From the NCBI GenBank assembly GCA_946999045.1, contig CAMQBR010000006.1, positions 1 through 64,000 of the forward strand: a DNA stretch of 64,000 nt. Direction: 5' to 3'. A program made the position numbers and the translations under genes. This DNA comes from an uncultured Prevotella sp. GTDB taxonomy: Bacteria > Bacteroidota > Bacteroidia > Bacteroidales > Bacteroidaceae. A model generated the notes under the pieces. It was not told the DNA's origin. It searched no databases and saw only the letters and a program-made list of their open reading frames with translations. Shown in pieces: positions 35,045 through 43,600 of the stretch. Every line of letters begins with the position of its first letter. Position 1 is the stretch's first letter.

Positions 35045-36346
35045 ATGACAAAGAATTTTGTTGAAGAACTGAAATGGCGTGGCATGTTGGCACAAATCAT
35101 GCCAGGCACAGAAGAGTTTCTTGAAAAGGAAATGGTGTCGGCTTATTTGGGTACAGATCCTACGGCAGACTCATTACATATTGGACATTTGTGTGGTATT
35201 ATGATGCTTCGCCATTTGCAACGTTGCGGGCACAAACCCTATCTTTTGTTGGGCGGTGCAACAGGTATGATAGGCGACCCTTCTGGAAAAAGCTTGGAAC
35301 GTAATTTGTTAGATGCTGAAACTTTATATCACAACCAAGAGTCTATTAAGAAACAGGTTTCTAAGTTCCTCGATTTTGACGGTAATGAGCCTAATAAAGC
35401 GGAGTTGGTAAACAATTACGACTGGATGAAGAACTTCAAATTCCTTGATTTTGCTCGTGAGGTGGGTAAGCATATCACAGTTAACTACATGATGGCAAAG
35501 GATAGTGTGAAGAAACGTTTGAATGGTGAAGCTAATGATGGATTGTCATTTACTGAGTTTACCTATCAGTTGTTGCAGGGTTACGACTTCTTGTATCTAT
35601 ATCAAAAGTATGGAATAAAACTGCAATTAGGTGGTAACGACCAATGGGGTAACATGACAACTGGTACAGAGTTGATTCGACGTACACTCGGAAACGAGCA
35701 AGCAGCTTATTGCTTAACTTGTCCTTTGATAACCAAAGCCGATGGGAAAAAGTTTGGTAAGACAGAGAACGGCAACATTTGGTTAGACAGAAATCGTACT
35801 ACTCCATACGCTTTCTATCAGTTCTGGCTGAATGTAAGTGATGAGGATGCAGAAAAATACATCAAGATATTTACATCGCTTGATAAAGAAACCTTTGATG
35901 CTTTAATAGCTGAACACAAACAAGTCCCAGGCAGACGCATACTGCAAAAGAGTTTGGCTCAAGAGGTTACTATCATGGTTCACTCTCAAGAAGATTTGGA
36001 TATGGCTATCGAAGCCAGCAATATATTATTCGGTAAGGCTACAAAAGACAGCTTAACCAAACTGGATGAGGCTACATTCCTGGATGTTTTTAATGGTGTT
36101 CCTCATTATACTGTTGATAAGGGGCAACTCGGAACAACTGCTGTTGACTTCTTTACACAAGAGGAGATGGAGATATTCCCAAGCAAGGGCGAGATGCGTA
36201 AGTTGGTAAAAGGAGGTGGCGTATCGCTGAATAAAGAAAAACTAACTGCTTTCGACCAAGTTATTTCTGCCGAAGACCTTATCGATGGTAAATATCTGTT
36301 GCTACAACGTGGTAAGAAAAACTACTTTCTCATAACAGTAAAGTAA
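35045..36346 (+). CDS. tyrS: Tyrosyl-tRNA synthetase
   Basis: TyrS charges tRNA-Tyr. This class Ic enzyme (433 residues) has the HIGH motif in DSLHIGHLCG (about residues 38-47), the tyrosine-binding region GGNDQWGNM (about 197-205), and a KMSKS equivalent as KKFGKTENG (about 235-243), the KFGKT form normal for bacterial TyrS. A C-terminal S4 RNA-binding domain is seen (KGEMRKLVKGGGVSLN, about 379-394). It ends the metK-to-tyrS run; a two-tier terminator follows. Confidence 0.97.
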   Translation: MTKNFVEELKWRGMLAQIMPGTEEFLEKEMVSAYLGTDPTADSLHIGHLCGIMMLRHLQRCGHKPYLLLGGATGMIGDPSGKSLERNLLDAETLYHNQESIKKQVSKFLDFDGNEPNKAELVNNYDWMKNFKFLDFAREVGKHITVNYMMAKDSVKKRLNGEANDGLSFTEFTYQLLQGYDFLYLYQKYGIKLQLGGNDQWGNMTTGTELIRRTLGNEQAAYCLTCPLITKADGKKFGKTENGNIWLDRNRTTPYAFYQFWLNVSDEDAEKYIKIFTSLDKETFDALIAEHKQVPGRRILQKSLAQEVTIMVHSQEDLDMAIEASNILFGKATKDSLTKLDEATFLDVFNGVPHYTVDKGQLGTTAVDFFTQEEMEIFPSKGEMRKLVKGGGVSLNKEKLTAFDQVISAEDLIDGKYLLLQRGKKNYFLITVK

Positions 36347-36389
36347 TTTAGAAATAGTGCTTTTACTATTTACATAGTTCATTATGCAT

Positions 36390-36458
36390 GACCTATATCT
36401 CATTATGTTAGCTCCTTACGAGGAGCACATATACAATGAGACATAGGTCTTTTTTTTT
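36390..36458 (+). terminator. Two-tier terminator after tyrS
   Basis: An outer stem of 15 bp with one mismatch (GACCTATATCTCATT at 36390-36404 with 36435-36449) encloses an inner hairpin (GCTCCT at 36411-36416 with AGGAGC at 36421-36426). It is followed by nine T residues. This is a strong transcript end. Confidence 0.88.
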
Positions 36459-36479
36459 ATTGACCTAAATTGAGTTGAA

Positions 36480-36566
36480 ATGAGAAAAATAATATTGCTG
36501 TGTGCTTTGTTCTTTCCCTTTGTTTTATTGCGCAGCAACATCTTAGTAAGACTGCAAAATATTTAG
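36480..36566 (+). pseudogene. Possible remnant: signal peptide cut short next to a repeat
   Basis: A 28-codon frame begins MRKIILLCALFFPFVLLRS, a convincing signal-peptide start, and stops at a TAG directly adjoining repeat copy D. No mature domain follows. It may be the stub of a secreted-protein gene that was deleted or replaced when the repeat arrived, or a chance frame. I favour a remnant at low confidence. Confidence 0.4.
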
Positions 36567-36652
36567 AGGCAGGTTCTATAAATTACCACCGCACATAGTC
36601 ATAAAATTTACTCTTTTACTATATGGGATAATTTATAGAACCATACATAGCC
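36567..36652. repeat. MITE-like repeat, copy D (short, internally deleted)
   Basis: About 86 bp with both termini intact (AGGCAGGTTCTATAAATTACC and GGATAATTTATAGAACC) but lacking the central palindrome. It shows that the termini can persist without the interior. It starts directly after the TAG at 36564-36566. Confidence 0.8.
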
Positions 36653-36677
36653 TACTTCCATAATTCAAACGAAAGAA

Positions 36678-37910
36678 ATGAACGCTCAAATCATAAATTT
36701 TATCCAACAACATTGTAAAGACGATGTGCAACAATTAGCACTTCAGAGTAAAAAATATCCTGATGTAGATATGCCATTGGCATTACAACAGATAGCAGGG
36801 TGGCAAGCTGCTCAACATAAACTGCCTACATGGGCTACCAACTTGAAACTAATTTATCCGCCACATCTGTCTATGGAGCAATGTTCTTCCGAACAAACCG
36901 CTCGATATAAGGTGAAATTGGTGCAGCAGGTGTGTTCTCATCTAAAAGAAAACAAATTGTTACCTTTTGGAAGTGCTAACATTGCTACATCCTTAGTTGA
37001 TTTAACAGGAGGTTTTGGAGTAGATTTCTCCTTTATGGCCTCGGCTTTTCATAAAGCGGTTTATGTAGAGCAACAGCAAGTGCTATGTGATATTGCACAA
37101 CACAACTTCCCTTTATTAGGGATTAATAATGCCACGGTTGTTTGTTGTGATAGTGCTCAATATTTACAAAGCATGCCAGTTTCAACAATTATTTTTATTG
37201 ATCCTGCTCGTAGAGATGCACATGGTGGCAAAACTGTAGCTATATCCAATTGTACTCCCAATCTGTTAACCTTGTTGCCTTTGCTCTTATCCAAGAGTTT
37301 GTTTACACTTGTAAAGCTCTCTCCTATGTTAGATTGGCACCAAGCGATAGCACAACTTAACGAACAAGAGAATTGTGTTCGGCAAATTCATATTGTTTCA
37401 ATTAACAACGAGTGTAAAGAACTCTTGCTGGTGTTGAGCAAAAAGTGGCAAGAACCCCTTTCTTTACATTGTGTCAACAACGATGAGGTGTTTGTTTCCT
37501 ATCCTCAAAATCAGTCTGTTTCTGTATCTGCCAATGAAGTTATCTCAGCACAATATATCGGTCAATATCTGTACGAACCCAATGCTTCTATCATGAAAGC
37601 TGGTTGTTTTTCTGCATTAGTACAACAATATCCTATCAAGAAGATAGCTCCCAACTCTCATTTGTTTATTTCTTCATACAATATAGATAACTTCCCTGGC
37701 AGAAAATTCCAAATATCCTCCTGTTCTTCAATGAACAAAAAAATGCTAAAGGCGCAGCTATCACATATAAATAAAGCCAATATCACCGTTCGCAACTTTC
37801 CCTTAACTGTAGCTCAATTACGCCAACGCTTGCATATTAAGGAGGGGGGAGGCATCTATATATTCGCCACTACCGATGCCACCAAAAAGCATTGGTTGCT
37901 TATTTGTTGA
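36678..37910 (+). CDS. THUMP-like domain SAM-dependent methyltransferase
   Basis: A 410-residue class I methyltransferase of the Bacteroidetes group annotated as THUMP-like. The SAM-binding core begins LVDLTGGFGVDFSFMA (about residues 107-122). The acidic/amino-binding motif FIDPARRDAHGGK lies at about 172-184. The C-terminal part (about 300-410) matches the THUMP-like RNA-binding add-on. The target nucleotide is not known. It stands alone on the plus strand, 25 bp after repeat copy D, so its promoter may lie in or before the repeat. Confidence 0.8.
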   Translation: MNAQIINFIQQHCKDDVQQLALQSKKYPDVDMPLALQQIAGWQAAQHKLPTWATNLKLIYPPHLSMEQCSSEQTARYKVKLVQQVCSHLKENKLLPFGSANIATSLVDLTGGFGVDFSFMASAFHKAVYVEQQQVLCDIAQHNFPLLGINNATVVCCDSAQYLQSMPVSTIIFIDPARRDAHGGKTVAISNCTPNLLTLLPLLLSKSLFTLVKLSPMLDWHQAIAQLNEQENCVRQIHIVSINNECKELLLVLSKKWQEPLSLHCVNNDEVFVSYPQNQSVSVSANEVISAQYIGQYLYEPNASIMKAGCFSALVQQYPIKKIAPNSHLFISSYNIDNFPGRKFQISSCSSMNKKMLKAQLSHINKANITVRNFPLTVAQLRQRLHIKEGGGIYIFATTDATKKHWLLIC

Positions 37911-38506
37911 ATTTACGCTTATGGCTTCTCGTTCCTAAAAACAGGTAAGATGTGGCTGCATTTTTAAGTTAAATCTATCTTATTAATCTTTTTTTTTTAG
38001 ATAACGTGCTTGTGTTCATATATAAATACTTAACTTTGCACGCATAAATAAAACATAAAGCTATAATAGCTCTTTATGCTATGATGTAAAGAGTAATGTG
38101 TAAGGTAATGGATATTTTTTTCAGTGTATATATGTATAAACCAAAACAATATGGTGCGTTATGCTTAAGCACAGGTTTAGCTTGCCTAAAAGGCTTGGGT
38201 AAAAAGATATATACATTAGGTTTATTGTTAATATTAGTTATTACCCCCCCCATTATTTAACCTTTTTTATCAATTTACAATTAAAAGTGCTTATTCTCGG
38301 TCTTCTTCATAAGGCTGAGCAGGGCTGTATTGTCGTGTCTCTGGATATGTTATGTTTAAAAAAACATCTCTTTTCTTTTGCTAAACGAATAGGTTTTAAG
38401 CTCTTAAAAAGGCTAAGGGTTATGCTTTATAGCTTATGTATTACGTATAAATGCTTATATAAAAATATTTCATTACAAAATAATAATTTTTCAAAATTTA
38501 AAAAGC
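37911..38506. other. Long intergenic region with promoter and about 460-nt leader
   Basis: No supported gene lies here. It holds a promoter (38009-38038). The predicted transcript then runs about 460 nt before the 70-residue gene, and the leader contains short GC-rich patches (GCTTGCCTAAAAGGCTTGG near 38180) and a C8 run near 38245-38252. An open frame at 38287-38556 has no ATG and no protein-like features, and I reject it. Confidence 0.5.
38009..38038 (+). promoter_or_regulatory. Promoter of the small protein/lipoprotein pair
   Basis: CTTG at 38009-38012, an 18-bp spacer and TAACTTTG at 38031-38038. The -7 box is consensus and the -33 is close. It implies a leader of about 460 nt, long for this genome. 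Confidence 0.6.
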
Positions 38507-38719
38507 ATGCAAAAGGACAGCAAAAAAAAGTGTTTGTATATACCGCCTATCTGTAAGGTAATACATATGGAAGCGTCTAATATGATGGAGGTTTCTGGTA
38601 ACTTGGGAGGTTTTCAATATGAAAGTACTTTGAACGGAGAAGGAGGTGATGGCCCACAAAACTCTGGTAATAGAAGTGCTGAAGAAGAAAATGATATAAT
38701 ACATTATATAAGGAAATGA
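38507..38719 (+). CDS. Small protein, 70 residues, coupled to a surface lipoprotein
   Basis: The N-terminus CLYIPPICKVIHMEASNMME follows the pattern of small Bacteroidales proteins with a short YxxPxxxVIxME leader and a variable polar tail. The tail here is Gly/Asn/Glu-rich, with a GG pair at about residues 34-35 (SGNLGGFQYES). It has no hydrophobic signal peptide. The stop overlaps the start of the next gene (ATGA at 38716-38719), so the two are translationally coupled. Function is unknown; a precursor peptide or a regulatory leader are both possible. The coupling and the conserved leader pattern argue for a real gene. Confidence 0.65.
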   Translation: MQKDSKKKCLYIPPICKVIHMEASNMMEVSGNLGGFQYESTLNGEGGDGPQNSGNRSAEEENDIIHYIRK

Positions 38720-41289
38720 ATAAGATGCAGATACTATTAAGACAGCAAACTATGGTTAAAACATTAGGGATAATGATGGTTTTTGCAGTTGCTAATATCA
38801 TGTTTGTCTCATGTGCAGATGAGAGTATAGCTGAGAAAACTAATACTTTAGACAAAGTAAAGGGCAAGGAAAGCATTGAGCTGGCACAGTCTACTGTTTC
38901 CATAACAGCAGATGCAGGAATGCAGTTGCCTGATGTAAGTAAGCCTATAGACCCTACTATAGAGCCAACAAGCCGTGCTGTTTCTCTAAACGAGAAATAT
39001 ATGCCTTTAGCAGAAGGCTCTGAGCTTAAAGCAAGAGTTTTTATTGTTAAAGCGCCTAAAAACGCAAGAAAGAAGATAGGTTGGAGCGATGCCATTGACC
39101 CTAAAGATATTATTTTAGGTGCTGGAGAGCTGGAATGGGACATACAACAAACTATGCCCGGTGGTGGTGTTAGGTTATATTCTACAAAGGAAGTAACTTT
39201 TCACTGGCTTAAAGGTAATAAGAAAGTGAATATTAATAAGGGAGAAGATTGGTATATATGTGGTATTATAGGAGGAGAATATAATAAGGAATATGATGAA
39301 GCGCGTAAAGATACTATAAATAATGATAAGGCTACTTGTAAGCTTGCAGAGAGGCTTTATCATTTCTATGTAGACTTCGATCCTAACCATTCGCCTAAGC
39401 ATAACACTATAGATAGTAAAGGACACATACAGGTAACAGCACCGTTTACAACGGGGTGGACTAAGTTAGACATAAAAGAAGACAACAAGATAAGCTTGCA
39501 TCAGTGGAACTTTAAACCTATGGGAACGCTGTTACATTTTCGTATTAAGCGCGATGAGAAGTTGGTGCCACTTGAGGCATGTAGATATACTTTTGCCAGC
39601 TCGCAGCTTACGGCTAATGGCGGATTTCTTATGATGCCACAAACTATGATTAGAACAAAAGATGATGACTTAAAAGAAGATTACACAGCAGGGGTAGACT
39701 GTGAGATACGCCCATGGACTAACAGCATAGTAGGTAACTTTTACTGGAATTATGTAGACGATATGCATCCGCATTTTAATAACACTTCCAATCAGACGGG
39801 ATACGAAGAAAGTAAACATGCTAATGATTGGGGTCCTGCTATATATGAGTATAGATATACCTTTGACGCAAACGCTATGCGTAAAAATAACAAGACTGGT
39901 TATGACGACTTTTATGTATGGGGTATGCCTGTGCCTCACACAGAGCAGGTGGGTACCTCGCAGATGACTGCCGAACGTGGAGGCTTTATGCTTGGTTGTA
40001 AGCAGAAAAAAGGTAGAAAATACGATTATGCTAACGAATGGCTTTATGCAGCTAAAGAGCGTGAACTAAAGTCGGGGGAATATAATATTTTCGACTTTAA
40101 GCAAAAGCAAGGAAAAGCCTTCTTGGTAGAGCTTGGAGTATGCCGCCCACGGTATAGCACTATGGAAAATAAAAAGCTAAAATATCCATGGGCAAACCCT
40201 CTTGAGCGTCTTGCTGTAACTAATAGCCGCACAGAGAGTAAGGGCTTTCAAGGAGAAAACACTCAGCATGTTAATGAAAATGGTAAAGGGTATGTATATG
40301 ATTGGTCAGTTAAGGGTGGTCAGTTTAAGATGCGCTTTGTTAAGAAGGATAGACGCTATTTGCCTGAAGGCTATCATGTACCAAGCGGTGAGGACTTTGG
40401 AATAGTCTTTCCTAATAATATTAATATTAAAGGCACAACTAAAATGGAATTGCATAACGACTTTGTAAACTATCCTGATATAAAGTCAGCACCTAACCCA
40501 TACTATGAGCTATATAGCCCTAACGAAGATGACCCAAGAGATTTTATTGTTGCTTCGACCACAAATCCTGATGAAAATGAAAACAAGTATTGGCAAACCA
40601 GACCATTGTTTTATAGCTACTATATGCATAACCCTAACAACCCTCTTGAGTTTTATGCTATACGCTTTTGTGGTGAAAACAAAGAGGCTTCAAAGGCAGA
40701 GAATAGAAACCATAGCATCATAGGTAACCGTTACAGATGTGTGTATCGTTGGCGTGTGCTTGATGCAGGAGATAATAAGCACCCATTAAGCAACGACAAG
40801 CAGGGTATGCGTATTGTGGTGCAGAGCCGATGGATAGGGCATGCTAATGTTAGCGTAAAAGATATTATAGACGAGCGTTGGTGGGGTAAGTGTTCGACGG
40901 ATAACCCTTTATATAAAGCAGATTGTTACCGTGTGCTGCCTGCTGTGGGGTATCCATATGTTATATCAGGTCTTTATAACATTACTTACTTCTCAAGGAC
41001 GCGGTGGCTTTATAAAAAAGGATACGGCAGTAATCCTGCTGAAGATGATGATGATACTCATAATATAAGTTTCTGTTATAGAGCTTATAATAGGAACGGA
41101 TTTGTTCGTAAGCATTGGGAGAGCAATAAACAACACTATGGTGTACGCTTGGTAACTGATATAAGCACTGACGAGTTCGGACCGCTTGCGCCACGCAACA
41201 GTCAAAGAGATATGTATGAAGGCAGACTTATTCACCGCCCAGAAGACGATGGGAAAAGTGATTGGACTTATCCCGTAAAAAAGAAATAA
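38716..41289 (+). CDS. Large surface lipoprotein, fimbrillin/FISUMP-like
   Basis: An 857-residue exported lipoprotein: hydrophobic segment at about residues 15-30 and lipobox IMFVSC with the acylated Cys at about 33. The region about 60-330 has the layout of fimbrillin-family (Mfa-like) adhesin subunits, for example VTAPFTTGWTKL and FKPMGTLLHFRIKRD. The C-terminal third (EGYHVPSGEDFGIVFPNN, GMRIVVQSRW, YGVRLVTDIS) resembles FISUMP-type lectin-fold domains. I assign both by pattern only. The start overlaps the previous stop by 4 bp, which supports 38716. It probably sits on the cell surface, possibly in adhesion. Confidence 0.75.
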   Translation: MNKMQILLRQQTMVKTLGIMMVFAVANIMFVSCADESIAEKTNTLDKVKGKESIELAQSTVSITADAGMQLPDVSKPIDPTIEPTSRAVSLNEKYMPLAEGSELKARVFIVKAPKNARKKIGWSDAIDPKDIILGAGELEWDIQQTMPGGGVRLYSTKEVTFHWLKGNKKVNINKGEDWYICGIIGGEYNKEYDEARKDTINNDKATCKLAERLYHFYVDFDPNHSPKHNTIDSKGHIQVTAPFTTGWTKLDIKEDNKISLHQWNFKPMGTLLHFRIKRDEKLVPLEACRYTFASSQLTANGGFLMMPQTMIRTKDDDLKEDYTAGVDCEIRPWTNSIVGNFYWNYVDDMHPHFNNTSNQTGYEESKHANDWGPAIYEYRYTFDANAMRKNNKTGYDDFYVWGMPVPHTEQVGTSQMTAERGGFMLGCKQKKGRKYDYANEWLYAAKERELKSGEYNIFDFKQKQGKAFLVELGVCRPRYSTMENKKLKYPWANPLERLAVTNSRTESKGFQGENTQHVNENGKGYVYDWSVKGGQFKMRFVKKDRRYLPEGYHVPSGEDFGIVFPNNINIKGTTKMELHNDFVNYPDIKSAPNPYYELYSPNEDDPRDFIVASTTNPDENENKYWQTRPLFYSYYMHNPNNPLEFYAIRFCGENKEASKAENRNHSIIGNRYRCVYRWRVLDAGDNKHPLSNDKQGMRIVVQSRWIGHANVSVKDIIDERWWGKCSTDNPLYKADCYRVLPAVGYPYVISGLYNITYFSRTRWLYKKGYGSNPAEDDDDTHNISFCYRAYNRNGFVRKHWESNKQHYGVRLVTDISTDEFGPLAPRNSQRDMYEGRLIHRPEDDGKSDWTYPVKKK

Positions 41290-41369
41290 CCATTTTTTTT
41301 ATAGTTAGCTGTTATGGTAAAAGAAAGGCATGTGGTGTATGCACATGGGCATAAATATACGAATTGCTT

Positions 41370-41396
41370 AAGGCTGGTTATTAACCAGCCTTTATT
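41370..41396 (+). terminator. Terminator after the surface lipoprotein gene
   Basis: AAGGCTGGTTA (41370-41380) is almost perfectly inverted in TAACCAGCCTT (41382-41392) and is followed by TATTTATTTT. It lies about 80 bp after the stop. Confidence 0.75.
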
Positions 41397-42135
41397 TATT
41401 TTAGTTGTTGTTTTCTTCTACGCTGTTTACAACAAAAAAATATCATTTTTTTATGGAAGAGCTGTGATTATGTATAAGCTCATGATTGGAAGAAGGGTTG
41501 AAAAAATAAATACCATCTCCCCCCCCAAAAAAAAAATGTAAAAAAGTTTACAACGCCCTGTTCATAAATCGTTTATTTACAGCTAACTTTCGTCTTTATT
41601 ACAAATACGCAAAAAATAAGTACTTTTAGTATCTTCTTGTTTCACAATGTGTTATAGTAACATCTTGCTATATAACAGCCATTTGTTAAACGTTTAAAGC
41701 GCAAAAGCATTGACTTTCTTCCCTTATCTATATGCTTTAGTTCTCTTGACTCATGTTATTAGTCGTACAAACTACAGTTAACAATAGCCTTATCTCAATG
41801 CTTTAAGTAAAAAAAAATCCCCTTTTTTCACTCTTCCATGAACATTATATACGCTCTTTTTATATATAGCATGTTTATTTTCTCTCTATTTCCCATTTTT
41901 TTTACACCCACTTTTTTGTCATTTTTTAGGACAAAAACTATTACTTGTGCCACATGTTTTTTTTATAGAACTGCCCTATATACAAAACTCTTTCGTTGAT
42001 GATGGCTCAATAATTTGTCTTTGCTAAATTAGTAGTTGATATGAACAGTCTAAAATACTGCCCCTTATTTATTGCCCTATTTGCGAACAATTGCACAATA
42101 TTGTTCGGAATTTAACGTAATTCATGGCTTTTTAT
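41397..42135. other. Long AT-rich intergenic region upstream of the GNAT gene
   Basis: No supported gene. Notable are a C9/A10 tract at about 41518-41537 and a likely solo end of the dispersed repeat (TTTTTTATAGAACTGCCCTA, 41959-41978). The rest is A/T-rich. Confidence 0.5.
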
Positions 42136-42166
42136 TTTGAAAATAACGCAAATAACTGTAACTTTG
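42136..42166 (+). promoter_or_regulatory. Promoter of the GNAT gene
   Basis: TTTG at 42136-42139, a 19-bp spacer and TAACTTTG at 42159-42166, a consensus Bacteroidetes promoter 34 bp before the start codon. Confidence 0.82.
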
Positions 42167-42200
42167 CAAGCCTATTATAGCTTATAATTTTAATTTTAGT

Positions 42201-43349
42201 ATGTCATCTGTACAAATAAAGAAGGTTGAGACGCGTAAAGACTTAAACGCTTTTGTAGATTTTCATTACGACCTTTATGAAAGTAATCCATACGATGTAC
42301 CCAATCTTTTCATGGACGACGTTAATACGTTACGTAAAGATAAAAATGCCGCATTCGACTTTTGTGAAGCTGAATATTATTTAGCTTACAAAGAGGGTAA
42401 GGTGGTAGGGCGTGTAGCAGCTATCATTAATCATCGTGCCAACGAACGCTGGAACAGAAAAAGTGTGCGCTTTGGTTGGATAGATTTTATTGATGATATT
42501 GAGGTGTCGGGTGCATTGCTTAAGCAGGTAGGTGAGTATGGTAAGTCTAAAGGCATGACAGAAATTGTGGGGCCATTGGGATTTACAGATATGGACCCTG
42601 AAGGTATGCTTACATGGGGCTTTGATAAATTGAGCACCATGATTACCATATATAATTATCCTTACTATCCAGAACATCTAAAAAAGTTGGGCGGTTGGGA
42701 AATTGACCAAACCTACGTAGAATACTTCTTGGATGTACCTAAAGAGATACCAGCTAAGTATGCTAATATAGCCAAGATGATAGAAACTCGTTACAACCTG
42801 CATGTAAAGAAATTAACACGCAAGGAGGTAACAAAGGGTAGATATGGACAAAAGGTCTTTGAAATTATCAATGAAACCTATAAAGACCTTTACGGCTATT
42901 CGCAGTTGAGTGAAAAGCAGATAGATCATTATGTAAATATGTATCTGCGCTTTGCCGACCTCAATATGATTACGCTTATTGAAGACTGGAATAAGGATAA
43001 AAAGCTCATAGGTGTAGGTATTTCTATCCCATCTTTGTCGCTTGCACTGCAAAAGTGTCGGCGTGGACGTTTGTTGCCTTTTGGATGGTGGCATTTACTA
43101 AGAGCTATTAAGTTTAAGAAAACAGGCGGTGGTGGCGACTTGCTGTTGTTAGGAGTGTTGCCAGAGTATCGCTCAAAGGGAGCTAATGCTTTGCTGTTTA
43201 CCGACTTGATACCAGTATTTAATAAATATGGATTTACATGGGCAGAGAGCCAGGCTGAACTGATAACCAACGAAGGAGTACAAAGCCAGTGGGGCCCCTT
43301 AAAGCCTACTAACCACAAACGCCGTAGCTGCTTTAAAAAGGAGCTGTAA
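42201..43349 (+). CDS. GNAT-fold N-acetyltransferase-like protein
   Basis: A 382-residue cytosolic protein of a Bacteroidetes family with GNAT-type folds. The N-terminal half shows YLAYKEGKVVGRVAAIINHR (about residues 60-79), a typical GNAT strand pair, and the C-terminal half has LLLLGVLPEYRSKGANALLF (about 314-333), matching the acetyl-CoA-binding motif A (xxxPEYRxxG). The acceptor substrate is unknown. It is monocistronic with a consensus promoter; repeat copy E starts 4 bp after its stop codon. Confidence 0.82.
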   Translation: MSSVQIKKVETRKDLNAFVDFHYDLYESNPYDVPNLFMDDVNTLRKDKNAAFDFCEAEYYLAYKEGKVVGRVAAIINHRANERWNRKSVRFGWIDFIDDIEVSGALLKQVGEYGKSKGMTEIVGPLGFTDMDPEGMLTWGFDKLSTMITIYNYPYYPEHLKKLGGWEIDQTYVEYFLDVPKEIPAKYANIAKMIETRYNLHVKKLTRKEVTKGRYGQKVFEIINETYKDLYGYSQLSEKQIDHYVNMYLRFADLNMITLIEDWNKDKKLIGVGISIPSLSLALQKCRRGRLLPFGWWHLLRAIKFKKTGGGGDLLLLGVLPEYRSKGANALLFTDLIPVFNKYGFTWAESQAELITNEGVQSQWGPLKPTNHKRRSCFKKEL

Positions 43350-43352
43350 TTA

Positions 43353-43545
43353 AGGATGGTTCTATAAAATTACCACCGTATTATATGGTGAGTATACATT
43401 TTATGAAATACGTTTTGTTATTTTGTGGGCTCTTTTGGGTTCAATTTGCTTGTTCGTTCAGAGTAGTATAGCTCGCTATACTACTTCACTCATAAACAAA
43501 TTGACCTCAAAAATAGTGTCAAAGCTAATTTGTAGAACCAGCCTA
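43353..43545 (-). repeat. MITE-like repeat, copy E
   Basis: Minus orientation. The left terminus is GGTTCTATAAAATTACCACC, the right terminus is GCTAATTTGTAGAACCAGCC, and the central palindrome AGTATAGC-TC-GCTATACT lies at about 43464-43481. It carries the A-T stem variant, seen also in copy G. It starts 4 bp after the GNAT stop and ends 56 bp before parE. Confidence 0.88.
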
Positions 43546-43600
43546 AAGAGAGTAGATAGAGGGAGGAATACATGCTCCTCTTTATAAATAAAGATAAAAA

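Noticed and set aside
38287..38556. Open frame in the long leader before the 70-residue gene
   Set aside because: No ATG start, no protein-like composition or family resemblance, and it overlaps the next gene.
41314..41541. Short plus-strand frame after the surface lipoprotein gene
   Set aside because: It spans the terminator hairpin and a poly-C/poly-A tract; not protein-like.
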